Positions 1 through 10,242 of a stretch of 57,272 bases of DNA are shown here, piece by piece. Source of the stretch: Trichomonas tenax (lineage: Eukaryota; Parabasalia; Trichomonadida; Trichomonadidae). Position numbers and translations under genes: made by a program. Position 1 is the first letter of the stretch, and each line of letters starts with the position of its first letter. The notes under the pieces are model-generated. The model did not search any database, was not told where the DNA came from, and saw nothing but the letters and a program-made list of their open reading frames with translations. The stretch is from NCBI GenBank assembly GCA_023091735.1, contig JALKBU010000236.1, positions 1 to 57,272 of the forward strand, read 5' to 3'.

Positions 1-294
1 CCGATAGCTGCAGACTCTCTGTTGCGAGAATTGGCCGTTGCTCGCAAAATTAATAGAGCCGCCATTCCCCAAATTTGAACACTTAGAAAACAATGTATCT
101 TCAACAAGAACCATTGTGGTTTCCGAGTTTATAATGAATTGAATAGAACCGGCGGCTTCATTCTCAAATAAACATAGTTTCAAGTAATATTTTTTATCGA
201 TAATTCGAATAACTGGTTGTGTCTTCCCGAAAATGTTCTCATCAGGTGTTGTTCCTGAGTAGAAGTCTTCCCATGAAAGATAAATGAATTCCAA
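1..294 (-). pseudogene. Beta-helix-like surface family, head fragment (cut by window edge)
   Basis: The minus strand is open from base 294 to the left edge but has no start codon: a TAA lies just upstream at 297-295. The translation has the head signature of a family seen eight more times in this window. It reads WEDFYSG near the start, then a stretch ending LVEDTLFSKCSN, then GGSINF and a Gln/Cys strand (QQRVCSYR). The copy at 25.3-26.3 kb aligns through WDEFYSG, LLVEDVF, GGSLVY and QNRICS. The short Cys/Asn-rich strands suggest a right-handed parallel beta-helix like the Pmp-type surface proteins of trichomonads. That fold and a surface location are inferred. It is probably a decayed copy. 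Confidence 0.6.
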
Positions 295-568
295 TTATCT
301 TCTCCATTGAAATGAATTTAGAAACACATCAAAAAATGTGACAAAAAGTGACCAACTGAAATATTTTGGAAGCTAACAGGTTAATGACTTGTCATTCGAA
401 TTAACTGCTGATTCTATTATTAAGGATCAAATATGATTTAAAATCAATTCACATTGTTTAAATCATTCTTCATGGAATTATTGTTAGAAATCGAACAAAG
501 ACCTAATCTAGTAATTCTATTTTTGAAATTAATCAATAAATGAAAATTTTTAATTAAAAATCGCAATG

Positions 569-3500
569 CTAGTTTCCAATAATCAATGTGCGAGTGATAA
601 TTGTATTCGATTCTAAGCCATCTGCATCAACTGCCTTGAAAGAAATCTCATATGTGCCTGGTTTTGCTGTTGTTGGGACATTCCAATAGAATGCAATTGG
701 TTTGACAACATTCGTGTACTTCCAGAAACGCTTCGCCAACTTGAATTCGCCATCGGAACCAAACTTGATATTGATGTCGATGTTCCTTCCTCGCTGGACA
801 TCATCGCCGACGGCATATGCGATGAGCTTCTCGCCGACACTCGCCGATCGTTTGTTGAGACCTGCCTTCTTGAGGACAGGTGGATCTCTCGTTGAAAGGT
901 AGAATGAGTGTGATTATGTTGTTTTTGATTTGATGCCCCAAATATCTTCTGCCCAGACGGAGAGTGTCCATTGGTCGTCTCTCGGAGTGACTTGCTCTGG
1001 GATTGTGATGTTGAACTTGAATGTTCGACTCGTAGTGTTGACATATCCTGCCGTCTAGACTTTGTCTTGGCCGAACTTGTAATAGATGCAGACTGACTTC
1101 TCGTCGAAGACATCACCAACAAGTTGGATTTTGTCATCAACGAAGTACCTCGAAGAGAGGTAATATATGTTGAGACTTATTGTCGGCGGCTTCGATAATG
1201 GGGGCAAAACATCGATGAGATTAGAAGGGAATGAAACTTGGTCGTCTAGTGCTTGAACTTGGTAAAAATAGAATGGATCGTTTCCGAGTGTGATCGTCTT
1301 CCTGTAGATATGTTCTTCTCTCGTTGCAATGAATGAGTGATCTTCTTCTGTTCCGTTCAAGTTGATGATGTGGGCAATCTTCTAGCTATAGTCGTCATCG
1401 ATGATCTTGAACACTAAATCGACTTGATCGTTTGGATTGTAGAACTTCTTCAATTTCGTCATGTCGATGATTTTCGATGATGTCTTAAGTCTGTCGTGTG
1501 GTGCGGCTGTGACGCCGTATGTTTGTGTTGTTCCTGGTCCGATCTTCTTCCTCTTCCCTGAGAATGCATACATGGCGTTTGTTCATAATTACATTGTGCC
1601 ATCTGAGTTGCTGAAGAATGGCATTCTGTCTGTGGGCATCTCTGAACTTCCAGATCTTTGGATGCTATTTAAGTAGTGGTAACTTACTTGCGGGAATGGA
1701 TCCATATCCTTTGTCAAAATCGTGTAATGAAGATTGTTCGTTGCGAATATGACAACGAAACCTCTTCCGTCTGGTCTCATCTTGATTCCACTGTTGTCAT
1801 CACCTAAGAATTCAGAGTCGACGAAGATACAGAGATCGATGAATTGTGGGAAGTATCCATCATTTATGACATCGAAGACGAGCTGCATGTATCCTATGAA
1901 CTCGTCTGTCTGTGTGTGGAATTCGATTGTGATTCCATCTGTCATAGACTTCGATCCTTCGTTTAGTTTTATGATATGTGTGTCATCACGAGGGTAGAAT
2001 GTGTTGTTTGACTTGTAAAGTCTGTAAGCAGCATAGAAACCTTCATTGTTGTACGACATCTTCTGTATTGTTCCTTTTGTATCATTATAATTTAGATTGA
2101 ACAAAGCATGGCTCATTGGACCTAATTGATCACTTACATCAACGATGTTTCCATAGTTGACAGGTGTTCTTAAAGCATTAGGATCATGAACAATGACAGT
2201 TACAATAGTATAATCATCCGAGCTTTTGTTCGTTGATTTAATAGCATAGAGCTTAATTTTGTATTCGCCAGTTGTGACATTTGAAACTATATAGAAGTAA
2301 GCAAATGGCTGTGGTATGTTCTCTGAGATGAAGTCACCAATGTATGTGCTTGTTGACTGGTCTTCCCATTTTTCATTAATAGAAATGTTTTGGTCAGCAT
2401 CTGGATCTGTTGCATCACCAAAGATTACAATTTCTTCTCTTGGGACAATAACCTCATCAGAAACAAAAGCAGAGTAGATTGTTGGATTTGATAGTTTGAC
2501 AACAATAAATGGAAATACAAACCTTTGAGATCTTATGCTGAAATCATCTTCAGCCTAAATGTAGAAAAGTGTTGTTCACCTAAATTCAGATACTCCGGAA
2601 TATCGATTGATTTCTCGAATTCCTGCCATCCTTCAGGAGTTGTATCGATCTGTGTGATATTGTAAAATTCCCCTTCATCAAATTGATACCTGATCCACCC
2701 CATTCTTTCGTCTTCGACTTCACCACAAATATGAATCTTTCTATTTGGAGCGTATTCTGGTAATGGCGCTAATTCTGGTTTAATTCTAAGTATTGGTGGT
2801 TTTGCTCCTTCTGCAACTAAGAATCCAAAGATGTCCTCTGGCATGCATCCTGCACTATCAGTTGCCCAAACTTCATAAGCGATCCATGTTGTAGCTCCAA
2901 AGTCAATATTGAACTCGAAGATCTTGGAAAAGTTGTTTTGTCTATCTGTTTGAAATGTCTGGGCTGATTCTTCTCCATTCATGTCAAAATGAACCGTGAT
3001 TTCATCTTGATCATAATCAACTACTTCGAACACTAATTTAGTGTTCTTTGGGTACTGTTCTCTTTTTTCGGTTAAATCACGAACAAATGGCCTCATTTCA
3101 TAGTAAAATTTTGGAACAGCAATGAATCCAAAGTTTTGAACATCTTTTGCTGCAACAGTTCTGTTTTGCCATGAGAAAGCATAAACAGAATCTTGCTGTC
3201 TTGTTGTTGCAGCTCTGTCATTGCTACAATATGGATAATGAGTGGCTGCAATCTTATCTGAACCAGGTAAACTGCCAATATGGATGGTATCCACTATCTG
3301 GATTGTAAGTCCCCTTAACAATAAGCATGTGGTAAGCACTGGCACCTTTAGCAAGTATGGCTCTGTCCATTTTAGTGAGTTCAAGTGTTACATTATCATC
3401 ATCAAGGAAACCAACATCAGTAAAGACACCAATATCGAATTTAAGTGGTTTCTGTTGGAAGTTTACAACTACAAAAGCAATAAGTTGGAAATCTGGTTCG

Positions 3501-3829
3501 CAATCTTCTGTGTAAGATAAAGAAACAGTATATCTACCTGGAACATCAATGCCACGTGACCAAATGAGGAATTTTATATCTTCGTAGCCGCCTCTTTCTT
3601 TATGTTCACGGAATGCGACGTAAAAACTTTCAGAATTCGATGTAACCGAATTTTCATTGCTGCCAATTCTTATGTATTTCAAGTCCAACGCTATCTTCTC
3701 TGGATCTGCAGGTCGTTTGACTGCAATCCTTGCACCTAAAGACAGTGTAGAAAGCAGAGAAAACATCATAAATAATGTGTTTTTGGAATTTCTGACAATT
3801 CTTCTCAAAACTTTCAATTCAAAAATCAT
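569..3829 (-). pseudogene. Decayed large modular surface protein with two homologous units
   Basis: This is one long gene, about 1,070 codons, reading from 3829 (or the ATG at 3769) to a TAG at 571-569. The start MMFSLLSTLSLG resembles a signal peptide. The frame is lost near 3290-3255 and again near 2545. Below that it stays in one frame but meets stops at 1591 (TAA), 1585 (TGA), 1384 (TAG), 1057 (TAG) and 916 (TAA), with clear coding sequence on both sides of each. Two halves are homologous: SFYVAFREHKE and FTDVGFLDDDN in the first match GFYAAYRLYKS and FVDSEFLGDDN in the second. VYAFSWQNR likewise matches MYAFSGKRK. Later segments (KIQLVGDVFDE, WAEDIWGI) look like small extracellular beta-sandwich repeats. 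No membrane segment is found, so the C-terminus is probably missing. The family is unnamed to me. A related tail lies at 39.0-40.0 kb. Confidence 0.75.
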
Positions 3830-4236
3830 TAAAGTCTTAAATCTGAAACAGCAACTTTAGCATAATATAGTGTTTTTTGTCATTGGTGTACTCAATTCTC
3901 ATAAATGGGACTCTAACTTTTGAAAATAAACACGAAATGATCCAATAAAAACTTGCTTTGGTTCCCCTTGATTCTAAACACGATTATATGTCCAAGTATA
4001 ACAAAATTAGATGACACCTAAAGTTATAAAATTTGATTTTATCATTAACAATAATAGAGGTATTTTTGCAGTTATAGCGTAGATGTTTGTGATTGCATTG
4101 ATAATAAGAGCTGTCCTTTCTTTTTTGAATTAAAAATGATATGTTTATGTAGATGCTAAAAGGTACTATTTCAGAGTGTGATTACTTTTAGAAAAAAATA
4201 ATTATCAAACATTAAATTTACTAAAACAACAAAAAA
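3830..4236. other. Intergenic stretch, no gene seen
   Basis: AT-rich spacer between the start of the decayed surface gene and the 3' end of the CEP76-like gene. No open frame with family resemblance and no strong repeat seen. Confidence 0.6.
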
Positions 4237-5664
4237 TTAAGATTTCTCTTGGAGGATAAATCCTAAAACAGTCCAAATTCCGTATATTTCTTCAACATAT
4301 GCTGTTGTACAAACAGTTAAACCAATAGATATTGGTTTTTGAGATATGATATTGCTGCATTTGTTCATTATCTTTGAAGCAATTTCCGATGAATTGTTCT
4401 TGTAATAGAACATCGAAAAAATCTTCAATGTTGTCTTCTCAGGCAGCGATTCTTTGATCATTGAAGCAACAGGCATTGTCCAATATTCATCTGGCATTTC
4501 TAGCTCTCTTATTTCTAATGTTGCGGCAATAGGACGAAGATAAACAACAATGGAATCATCGAAATCAACTTTCCACTGAATTGAAAGAGTTTTCTTTAAT
4601 TCAATTTCTAGTTTTCTTTCATCTATTTGAGGAGACTTCAATAAAACAGGAACAACACCTGGCGGAGAAGTAATTTCGATATTCCATTGCGAAGGATCCC
4701 AAATATCAGGTGTTGGTTCATCGATCAATGGATGAACAATCTTTCTAAATCCAACGAGTTCTTTAGGTTCAAATCTTTCTATCATTATTCTTTTTTGTTG
4801 AATTATATCCCATTCTATGATTCTTTCTCCATATGTTATTACTTTATTGTTATATAAAAACGCTTCTAATCCAAATCCGCACAATAAACAAACTAACAAA
4901 GCTGACAATTCTTCCATGTCTCCTGTTCTTAATGAAATAACATTATGAATCGATGGCATTTGATTATTCTCTGTTTTCTTCGTTTGTTTGCTTGTTTTAG
5001 AATGTTTATATAATAAATGAACGAATCTGAATGCATGAAAAGGTGTTGGTAAGGCTCTTGATGAAATTTGACATATCAATGAATTGCTTTCGTTTCTGTG
5101 ATCAAAGCAACTTTCTAATTGCTTCATTGTCGCCATTTTACTTCCTAATTGCATTTTGATGTCAATGAGACCACACTCTTCATTCTCTGCATCATATAGT
5201 ATAACTTGGTCTCTAAGATAACCAGCCAAAGCAAATCTCCAATCGAATTGTCCAAATCCGTAAATATAAGTGTTTTTTTGATTTTCGGCGATTATTGAAA
5301 CTGATGCTTTTCCTAATTTAACCAAATCAACAATAGGTTGATTCAATGTCAGTAAAAAGCTGCATTCTAGTGATGGATCGCTTGAAGCTTTAACTTTTGG
5401 AGATCTAAATCTTCTTCCTGCGATATTTAAGTCTAGGATGATATATTCATTTACGGGACACTCTACGTAGTTAACAAATGATGTTGCTGATAAAATTTCT
5501 ATGAGAATTTGGTTAAATTTTAATGAATTTTGCTGATATTCGTAATCTTCTAATTCTATGCTTTCTTCCGTATTTGTGCCTTGTGGTATAAGTGGAAATG
5601 GATGCAAATACCTGATTTCTTCAGGCGTAAGCCTTCGAAAAATCGTATTTTCTTCTTCATCCAT
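4237..5664 (-). CDS. CEP76-like centriolar protein
   Basis: 475 residues, intact from ATG to TAA. The closest family I recognise is CEP76, a centriolar protein that limits centriole reduplication in animals. It combines a C2-type domain with a transglutaminase-like peptidase fold. The segment ISLRTGDMEELSALLVCLL plus GFGLEAF (about residues 245-275) matches the CEP76 core RTGD...LLxSLLLGFGLEA. The C-terminus (VASMIKESLPE... to TVLGFIL) follows the CEP76 end, DAIRRAVPDGHTF... to the final hydrophobic strand. The N-terminal half (EYIILDLNIAGRRFRSP) fits the C2-like region. It is shorter than human CEP76 (about 659 residues). The role at the trichomonad basal bodies is inferred. Two copies of the ACATGTAAA motif lie just upstream. 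Confidence 0.72.
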   Translation of the reverse strand: MDEEENTIFRRLTPEEIRYLHPFPLIPQGTNTEESIELEDYEYQQNSLKFNQILIEILSATSFVNYVECPVNEYIILDLNIAGRRFRSPKVKASSDPSLECSFLLTLNQPIVDLVKLGKASVSIIAENQKNTYIYGFGQFDWRFALAGYLRDQVILYDAENEECGLIDIKMQLGSKMATMKQLESCFDHRNESNSLICQISSRALPTPFHAFRFVHLLYKHSKTSKQTKKTENNQMPSIHNVISLRTGDMEELSALLVCLLCGFGLEAFLYNNKVITYGERIIEWDIIQQKRIMIERFEPKELVGFRKIVHPLIDEPTPDIWDPSQWNIEITSPPGVVPVLLKSPQIDERKLEIELKKTLSIQWKVDFDDSIVVYLRPIAATLEIRELEMPDEYWTMPVASMIKESLPEKTTLKIFSMFYYKNNSSEIASKIMNKCSNIISQKPISIGLTVCTTAYVEEIYGIWTVLGFILQEKS

Positions 5665-5690
5665 TTTATTTTAAACGGCAATTTAAATTT

Positions 5691-5735
5691 GACATGTAAA
5701 ACATTTATGACATGTAAATAACTTTATATGTCATC
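5691..5735. promoter_or_regulatory. Paired TGACATGTAAA motifs upstream of the CEP76-like gene
   Basis: TTGACATGTAAAA at about 5689-5701 and ATGACATGTAAAT at 5707-5719, followed by ATATGTCAT. They lie 25-70 bases upstream of the start codon at 5664. The same motif recurs upstream of several other genes in this window. Its function is inferred from position only. Confidence 0.35.
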
Positions 5736-6096
5736 TTGAAAAACATACTTTCATTTCTTCATTTTTTTGAAAGTTGATCAATCCAAGAATCAAATTATGT
5801 TTTATTTATTATGGGATGTTGTTCGTTTCATTATTGCACAAATAAAAATAACCTCATTTTTGAATATGTATAAAACTTCATTGGATATATATATGATATG
5901 AAGAACATTATCAATGAATGTCACTGAGTGAAAATGGGATATATTATTATATCATTAACAATACAAAGGCTATGTTAGGGACTAGGCAGAGAACAGATAA
6001 AAATGCATTCCTGGATAAAGTCAAACAAACATAGATGTAATTATTCCTAAAACGATTACACATCTGAGTGCAACATATATTGTTACTCAAATTTGA

Positions 6097-6470
6097 GACT
6101 TCGCTTTTCGAAATAGCCAAATCATTACTTTGAAAATATCGAAAACTGTTCAAAAAATTCTGCATTATTCTTTTGATTGGTGCTCATCATTTACGTGTGT
6201 AGAATTTGAGAAAGATTCAGAATTAGTTTACATTGACGACTCTTTTCATGTCAACACCAAAATTGTCGAAATCAATCTACCTCCAAGTTTGAAAAGCATT
6301 GGAGTAAATTTTCTACTCCCTGTAAAACAATACGTCACATTTATGTTCAAGCAACTCTCATTACATGCTGGACAAATCTTGGTTCATTCCAAAATCTAAC
6401 AGTGTATGTCCCAGAGAATTATGTCGGTGATAATTTCTGTAAAATTAACATCACCAGATGGAGAAAAAAA
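6097..6470 (+). pseudogene. BspA-like leucine-rich-repeat fragment
   Basis: An open frame after a TGA at 6094 has no ATG. It encodes the trichomonad BspA/TpLRR pattern: SKTVQKILHYSFDWCSS, VEFEKDSELVYIDDSFH, then VEINLPPSLKSIG. These are LRR_5-type repeats. The frame ends at 6399, and resemblance resumes in another frame (NLTVYVPENYVGDNF) at about 6395-6460. The fragment lacks an N-terminal start and a membrane-spanning tail, so it is a decayed piece. BspA-like proteins in trichomonads are thought to be surface proteins binding host or matrix. Confidence 0.75.
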
Positions 6471-6937
6471 TATTAGTAACGCAATAATGTATGAATTCTC
6501 TTATAGTTTGGTCTTGATAAATCTTATTTCTATTTTCTAGACTTCCCATATGCTTTCATAAAAAAGGTCTTTTTGGCTTTCAAACCTGAAATACTTTCTT
6601 CAATATTAATAATGTTCGATGTTTGGAAATAATAAAGAAAAGTGATGGAGTCATATGTACTGATCCATGGTGATATCTGATGATAATACTATGGTGAAAT
6701 GAATATCACAAAAGTGTAATGCAAAAGAATTTAATAAAAAAAATATATCAAATTGTTTTGATCATAAATGAATTATTATCTTTGTTTATAATCTATAACC
6801 TATTTGAATATATTCTACAGTATGTGCAGTATAAATTTTCTAAGTTTGGTAATGTAAAAATCTTTATACAATGATTTGTTTAAAGAAGTTTTCGTTCGAT
6901 GATTGAACAATTGTTTCGCAGCAAAAAGTGACATAAT
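6471..6937. other. Intergenic stretch, no gene seen
   Basis: AT-rich spacer between the BspA fragment and the zinc-finger gene. Its only notable sequence is AAAAAGTGACA at 6923-6933, four bases before the next start codon. Confidence 0.55.
6923..6933 (+). promoter_or_regulatory. AAAAAGTGACA start-proximal motif
   Basis: Four bases upstream of the ATG at 6938. Near-identical sequences occur close to the starts of the LSm5, TMEM181-like, coiled-coil (37.2 kb) and macro-domain genes. A candidate core-promoter or initiator-like element; no experimental support is visible here. Confidence 0.4.
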
Positions 6938-7603
6938 ATGAATGATATTGATGTTATTTTGAACAGAATGGGAATAAGCAAGGACGATTTGAAGAAAAAG
7001 AAGAACTTTGAGAGGGATGATGCACCTCCTACATCAACAAAACTCATTACTTCGAGATATATCGGTCCTAAAAAACAAGAAAAGGACAACGACGATTTCA
7101 ACTTCGACATAACACAGAAAAAGTCAAAGTTTGTATTCAGAAATGATGAATTAGCGAAATGGAGAATAGATAGAATTGAAAAGTTAATTGAATTATACGT
7201 AGAGCAAATCCAAACCATACCAAGAGTCATAAATTCGAATAAAATATCGATAAGCAATGGAAAACCTATCGAACAAAGAAGGCATTTTTATTACTGTTTT
7301 CTCACATCTCTTGTAAATGCTCCTCCACTTATCTCCTTGACTCACTTCCAGGATGTTGTTTCATTGACGAAATTATGGCGAAATCGTTTACATTTATCTA
7401 ATCAAGAGCCATTAAAACATCCAATTCAGTGTTGTTCATGGAAAGGCTGTTTCCTATGTGCTCTCCATGGGTCAAAATACTGCTACTGGCACATATTTAA
7501 TGATAAAGAGCAAGTTTTATTTGAGAAATGCTCCAAGTGTTCACATCCAGTCATGATTGGAGGTTCTGGTATTTGCCCTTTACACAAGAGTATCAAACCA
7601 TAA
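6938..7603 (+). CDS. C3Hc3H zinc-finger protein (KANSL2/INO80D-type domain)
   Basis: 221 residues. The C-terminal 55 residues carry a Cys/His array that fits the zf-C3Hc3H potential DNA-binding domain of KANSL2 (NSL complex) and INO80D. It runs CC (165-166), C171, LHGSKYCYWHI with C182 and H185, KCSKC with C198 and C201, and C213-PLH216. The phrase 'pG-SKYC-xxHI' is the most diagnostic part. The N-terminal 110 residues are charged and likely disordered. The protein is probably a nuclear subunit of a chromatin-modifying complex, and the next gene downstream encodes a histone acetyltransferase. Which complex it joins cannot be told from sequence. The ATG is preceded at four bases by AAAAAGTGACA, which favours this start. 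Confidence 0.65.
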   Translation: MNDIDVILNRMGISKDDLKKKKNFERDDAPPTSTKLITSRYIGPKKQEKDNDDFNFDITQKKSKFVFRNDELAKWRIDRIEKLIELYVEQIQTIPRVINSNKISISNGKPIEQRRHFYYCFLTSLVNAPPLISLTHFQDVVSLTKLWRNRLHLSNQEPLKHPIQCCSWKGCFLCALHGSKYCYWHIFNDKEQVLFEKCSKCSHPVMIGGSGICPLHKSIKP

Positions 7604-8067
7604 TTATTGACTTATTTTGTTTGTATTATATTTATTTGTATAATAAATCTCATAATAAATGTATATTTGCATAAATGAATTCCAATATTTTCATATAATG
7701 AACAATTATATTAATTCAAAGCCAAATATCAGAAAAACATTTCTCTTCTTTTTTGAGAAACTTGTTGATTTATCTATTCTAATAATATGATGACATTCTA
7801 ATGCTTCTCTTTGTGTGCCATAAAATATTTTAATAATAGTAACAGATGATCAGTATTCATCGAGATATTATCTAAAATAATGAGAAATACATTCATGTTT
7901 ATACTGATGCTGATAATCAGGAATTCTCTGATATCTTTAGAAAATATTTTCACATTTTAATTTGGCATGTAAATTTAATTTTGTTATGTAAAATTAATAT
8001 TGACATGTAAACATTTTCTGATCTTAAAAATTTTTGTCATGTAAAAACCAATTCGAAAAAACTGACA
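7604..8067. promoter_or_regulatory. Intergenic region with four ATGTAAA-type motifs upstream of GCN5
   Basis: The distal half of this 464-base spacer shows nothing. The last 100 bases hold GGCATGTAAATTT (7964), TGTTATGTAAAA (7982), TGACATGTAAAC (8001) and TGTCATGTAAAA (8035), all in the same orientation as GCN5. CTGACA abuts the ATG at 8068. Spacing is roughly 18-34 bases. A regulatory role is inferred. Confidence 0.4.
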
Positions 8068-9249
8068 ATGGAGGAAAAACCCAAATGGCTGTATCGTCCT
8101 CCAGACGCTTCAAATTTGCGAATACACCCGGGGCTGAGGCACAGGTCTAGACTCCACACGCCACCTTGTGCTATGAAACGTGAAAAAGACCAATATTCGG
8201 ATGCTCAGTTAAGAATTGTACGAAATCACTCAAATGCTCATCCTCAGACGCTCATATTTCTCAATGAGGCGAAGAATTTATTCAGCAAACAGCTTCCTAA
8301 CATGGGGTCTGAATACATCGCGAGACTTGTGTTCGACATTCACTCAGAATGCGTCATTGTCCTTCACCAAGGTCTCATAACTGGCGCCATCAGCTCAAGA
8401 TTGTTCCCAATAGAGAAATTTATTGAAATCGTTTTCTTAGCTGTCCACACAGCAGCACAATCGCGCGGTTACGGTAGTCTAGTCATGAACTACCTGAAGC
8501 AGGCGATGATGGTATACGAGTTTTTCGACTTTCTTGCGTGTGCTGATAATGAAGCTGTCACTTTCTTCAAGAAACTTGGATTTAACGATAAAGCGATCAT
8601 GATGGATCCAAATAGATGGGTGAGAAGGATCAAGGATTACGAGTGTGTCACATTGGTGTACTGCAAGTTACATAAAGAGATAGATTACCTGAATTTCCCA
8701 AAGACAATTAAATCTCAGATCGATTTCGTAGAAAATGTTATTGGTAAGCACATTGTTAACACTCCAAAGCCACTTCTCAACGCTTTTCAGCAACATCCAA
8801 ACGCACCAACAAACATTTCAATTCCATTACCGAAGATATTGAAACTAACATCAAACTTGGTTCCACAATCAGAAAATTACTATGAAAAGATAACAGATTA
8901 CAAAGATAAAATGAAAAAACTACGCAAATCTCTCTTAGACAAATTAGATAAACTCTCTTCGAATGATAGATTCACATTATTTGAAAGACCCGTCACAGAA
9001 GAAATCGCTCCGAAGTACTTTGAAACGATTACTCGTCCAATGGATTTCGTAACTTTAAGAAGACGACTTATTTGGTTCCCAGATTACTACAAACGTCCAG
9101 AGCAGTTCCTTGCTGATATACAGCTTATCTCAGATAACTGCAAGCAATTCAATCCACCAGGATCTCAATATATCGCACTGGCAAATGCTCTCTTAACGAC
9201 TTTTAGGTCTATGTATAACCAAGAATTCCCAGATTCTACTATTTATTAA
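8068..9249 (+). CDS. GCN5: GCN5-type histone acetyltransferase with bromodomain
   Basis: 393 residues with the standard GCN5/KAT2 order: GNAT acetyltransferase domain (about 65-200), then a bromodomain (about 280-385). The catalytic glutamate aligns to E120 in FIEIVFLAV. The acetyl-CoA loop is Q131-SRGYG with LMNYLK-like helix (SLVMNYLK) following, as in yeast Gcn5 QVRGYG...MNHLK. CADNEAVTFFKKLGF and IKDYECVTLVYC match the rest of the fold. The bromodomain shows PVTEEIAPKYFETITRPMDF and DNCKQFNPPGSQY, keeping the acetyl-lysine-binding Asn. It is shorter than animal KAT2 proteins because it lacks the PCAF N-terminal region. It is the catalytic subunit of SAGA-type complexes, acetylating histone H3. 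It converges on the Ash2-like gene with 58 bases between the two stops. Confidence 0.95.
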   Translation: MEEKPKWLYRPPDASNLRIHPGLRHRSRLHTPPCAMKREKDQYSDAQLRIVRNHSNAHPQTLIFLNEAKNLFSKQLPNMGSEYIARLVFDIHSECVIVLHQGLITGAISSRLFPIEKFIEIVFLAVHTAAQSRGYGSLVMNYLKQAMMVYEFFDFLACADNEAVTFFKKLGFNDKAIMMDPNRWVRRIKDYECVTLVYCKLHKEIDYLNFPKTIKSQIDFVENVIGKHIVNTPKPLLNAFQQHPNAPTNISIPLPKILKLTSNLVPQSENYYEKITDYKDKMKKLRKSLLDKLDKLSSNDRFTLFERPVTEEIAPKYFETITRPMDFVTLRRRLIWFPDYYKRPEQFLADIQLISDNCKQFNPPGSQYIALANALLTTFRSMYNQEFPDSTIY

Positions 9250-9307
9250 TAAACATGTTGTAATATATTCTCTAAATTTACTAAACACAAAATATTTCAT
9301 TAAAACT

Positions 9308-10087
9308 CTATGTAGGAAGGTCTTCAGGAGGCGCCATTGCCTGGTTAATAATATTTATAAGCTCTTCATTCAATAATTTGATTGATCCATCAGACATGAT
9401 TTTTAATAACTCATCAACATCATATTTACATGTAGGTTCAAATTTTGAATGATCTGCTGCTGCAATCCACTCTTTTCCTGGATAAAATTTAAAATTGGTT
9501 TTATCAAAAACGGCTTTGACAGCAGCATCCCTATAAGTGGAGGCAGCTATGTAATATGGTCTCGTAGGTATGTTATCAAATATTGTTGTAGGATTATTTC
9601 CGTTGATCCAGCAATGAAGACTGCAACTTTGTTCTGTAATATTTAATCCGAATCCAACAACATCGCCTACCTTGAATCCAGGCGCTTCATGTTTCAAAGC
9701 ATTGTGAAATGCATCACCTGCGTCTCTTAAAGCGTATCCTTCAGAATCATAGCCAACAGGTCCTTCAATTGCAGCTTTAATTGTGGCAATACCAATTCTA
9801 CAGTGCCCTTGACCACTTTCTGTACCTAAAAATACTATTTCCCAGTAATATTTTCCAATGTTTGTCAATGAACGTGTTGACCTGGCCAAACTATAACCAA
9901 TGCTATTTGAATCGTGTGTTATAACTTTACTATCATTTTTAAATATATATGTCTTTGAAGATTTTAATTGCGAAAAAGAAAACACTGTATTTATCTCTGG
10001 ATCTTTCACGTTAGGTAGCAATGACAAAGCAGCTCTCCTTTTGACAACAATTGGATCAAATTTAAATTGAAGTGCTATAGAACTCAT
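9308..10087 (-). CDS. Ash2-like SPRY-domain protein
   Basis: 259 residues dominated by a SPRY domain (about 60-205). GKYYWEIVF, GHCRIGIAT and then GPVGYDSEGYALRD, ending FKVGDVVGFGLNI, follow the Ash2/Bre2 pattern (APLGYD..SYSWR....GDVLGFYINL) more closely than other SPRY proteins. IPTRPYYIAASTYRDAAVKAVF and FKFYPGKEW fit the end of the Ash2 SPRY. In other eukaryotes Ash2/Bre2 is a core subunit of Set1/COMPASS, which methylates histone H3 lysine 4. The animal winged-helix/PHD N-terminus is absent here, and a short helical C-tail (DELLKIMSDGSIKLLNEEL) replaces the DPY30-binding helix region. The stop codon is TAG. Complex membership is inferred. Confidence 0.78.
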   Translation of the reverse strand: MSSIALQFKFDPIVVKRRAALSLLPNVKDPEINTVFSFSQLKSSKTYIFKNDSKVITHDSNSIGYSLARSTRSLTNIGKYYWEIVFLGTESGQGHCRIGIATIKAAIEGPVGYDSEGYALRDAGDAFHNALKHEAPGFKVGDVVGFGLNITEQSCSLHCWINGNNPTTIFDNIPTRPYYIAASTYRDAAVKAVFDKTNFKFYPGKEWIAAADHSKFEPTCKYDVDELLKIMSDGSIKLLNEELINIINQAMAPPEDLPT

Positions 10088-10213
10088 GAAATACCAAAAA
10101 GATTGACACTTTTTGGAAAATTGACAAAATAAAATTTATACTGTCAAAAATTAAAAATTTACACGTCGGATTTCAAAAGTTATGTGTATTTTTTTGTCAG
10201 AATTAATGTTATA

Positions 10214-10224
10214 TGACATGTAAA
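10214..10224 (+). promoter_or_regulatory. TGACATGTAAA motif upstream of TRAPPC2L
   Basis: A single ATGACATGTAAAG copy 20-30 bases before the chosen TRAPPC2L start at 10243. An ATG one base upstream of this motif (10213) is in frame. Placing the motif in the promoter argues for the later ATG. Confidence 0.35.
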
Positions 10225-10242
10225 GTTGTGGCAGTTTTTATA

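Noticed and set aside
6880..7257. Minus-strand frame with hydrophobic text opposite the zinc-finger gene
   Set aside because: Shadow of Lys/Asp codons in a gene with a convincing Cys/His domain.
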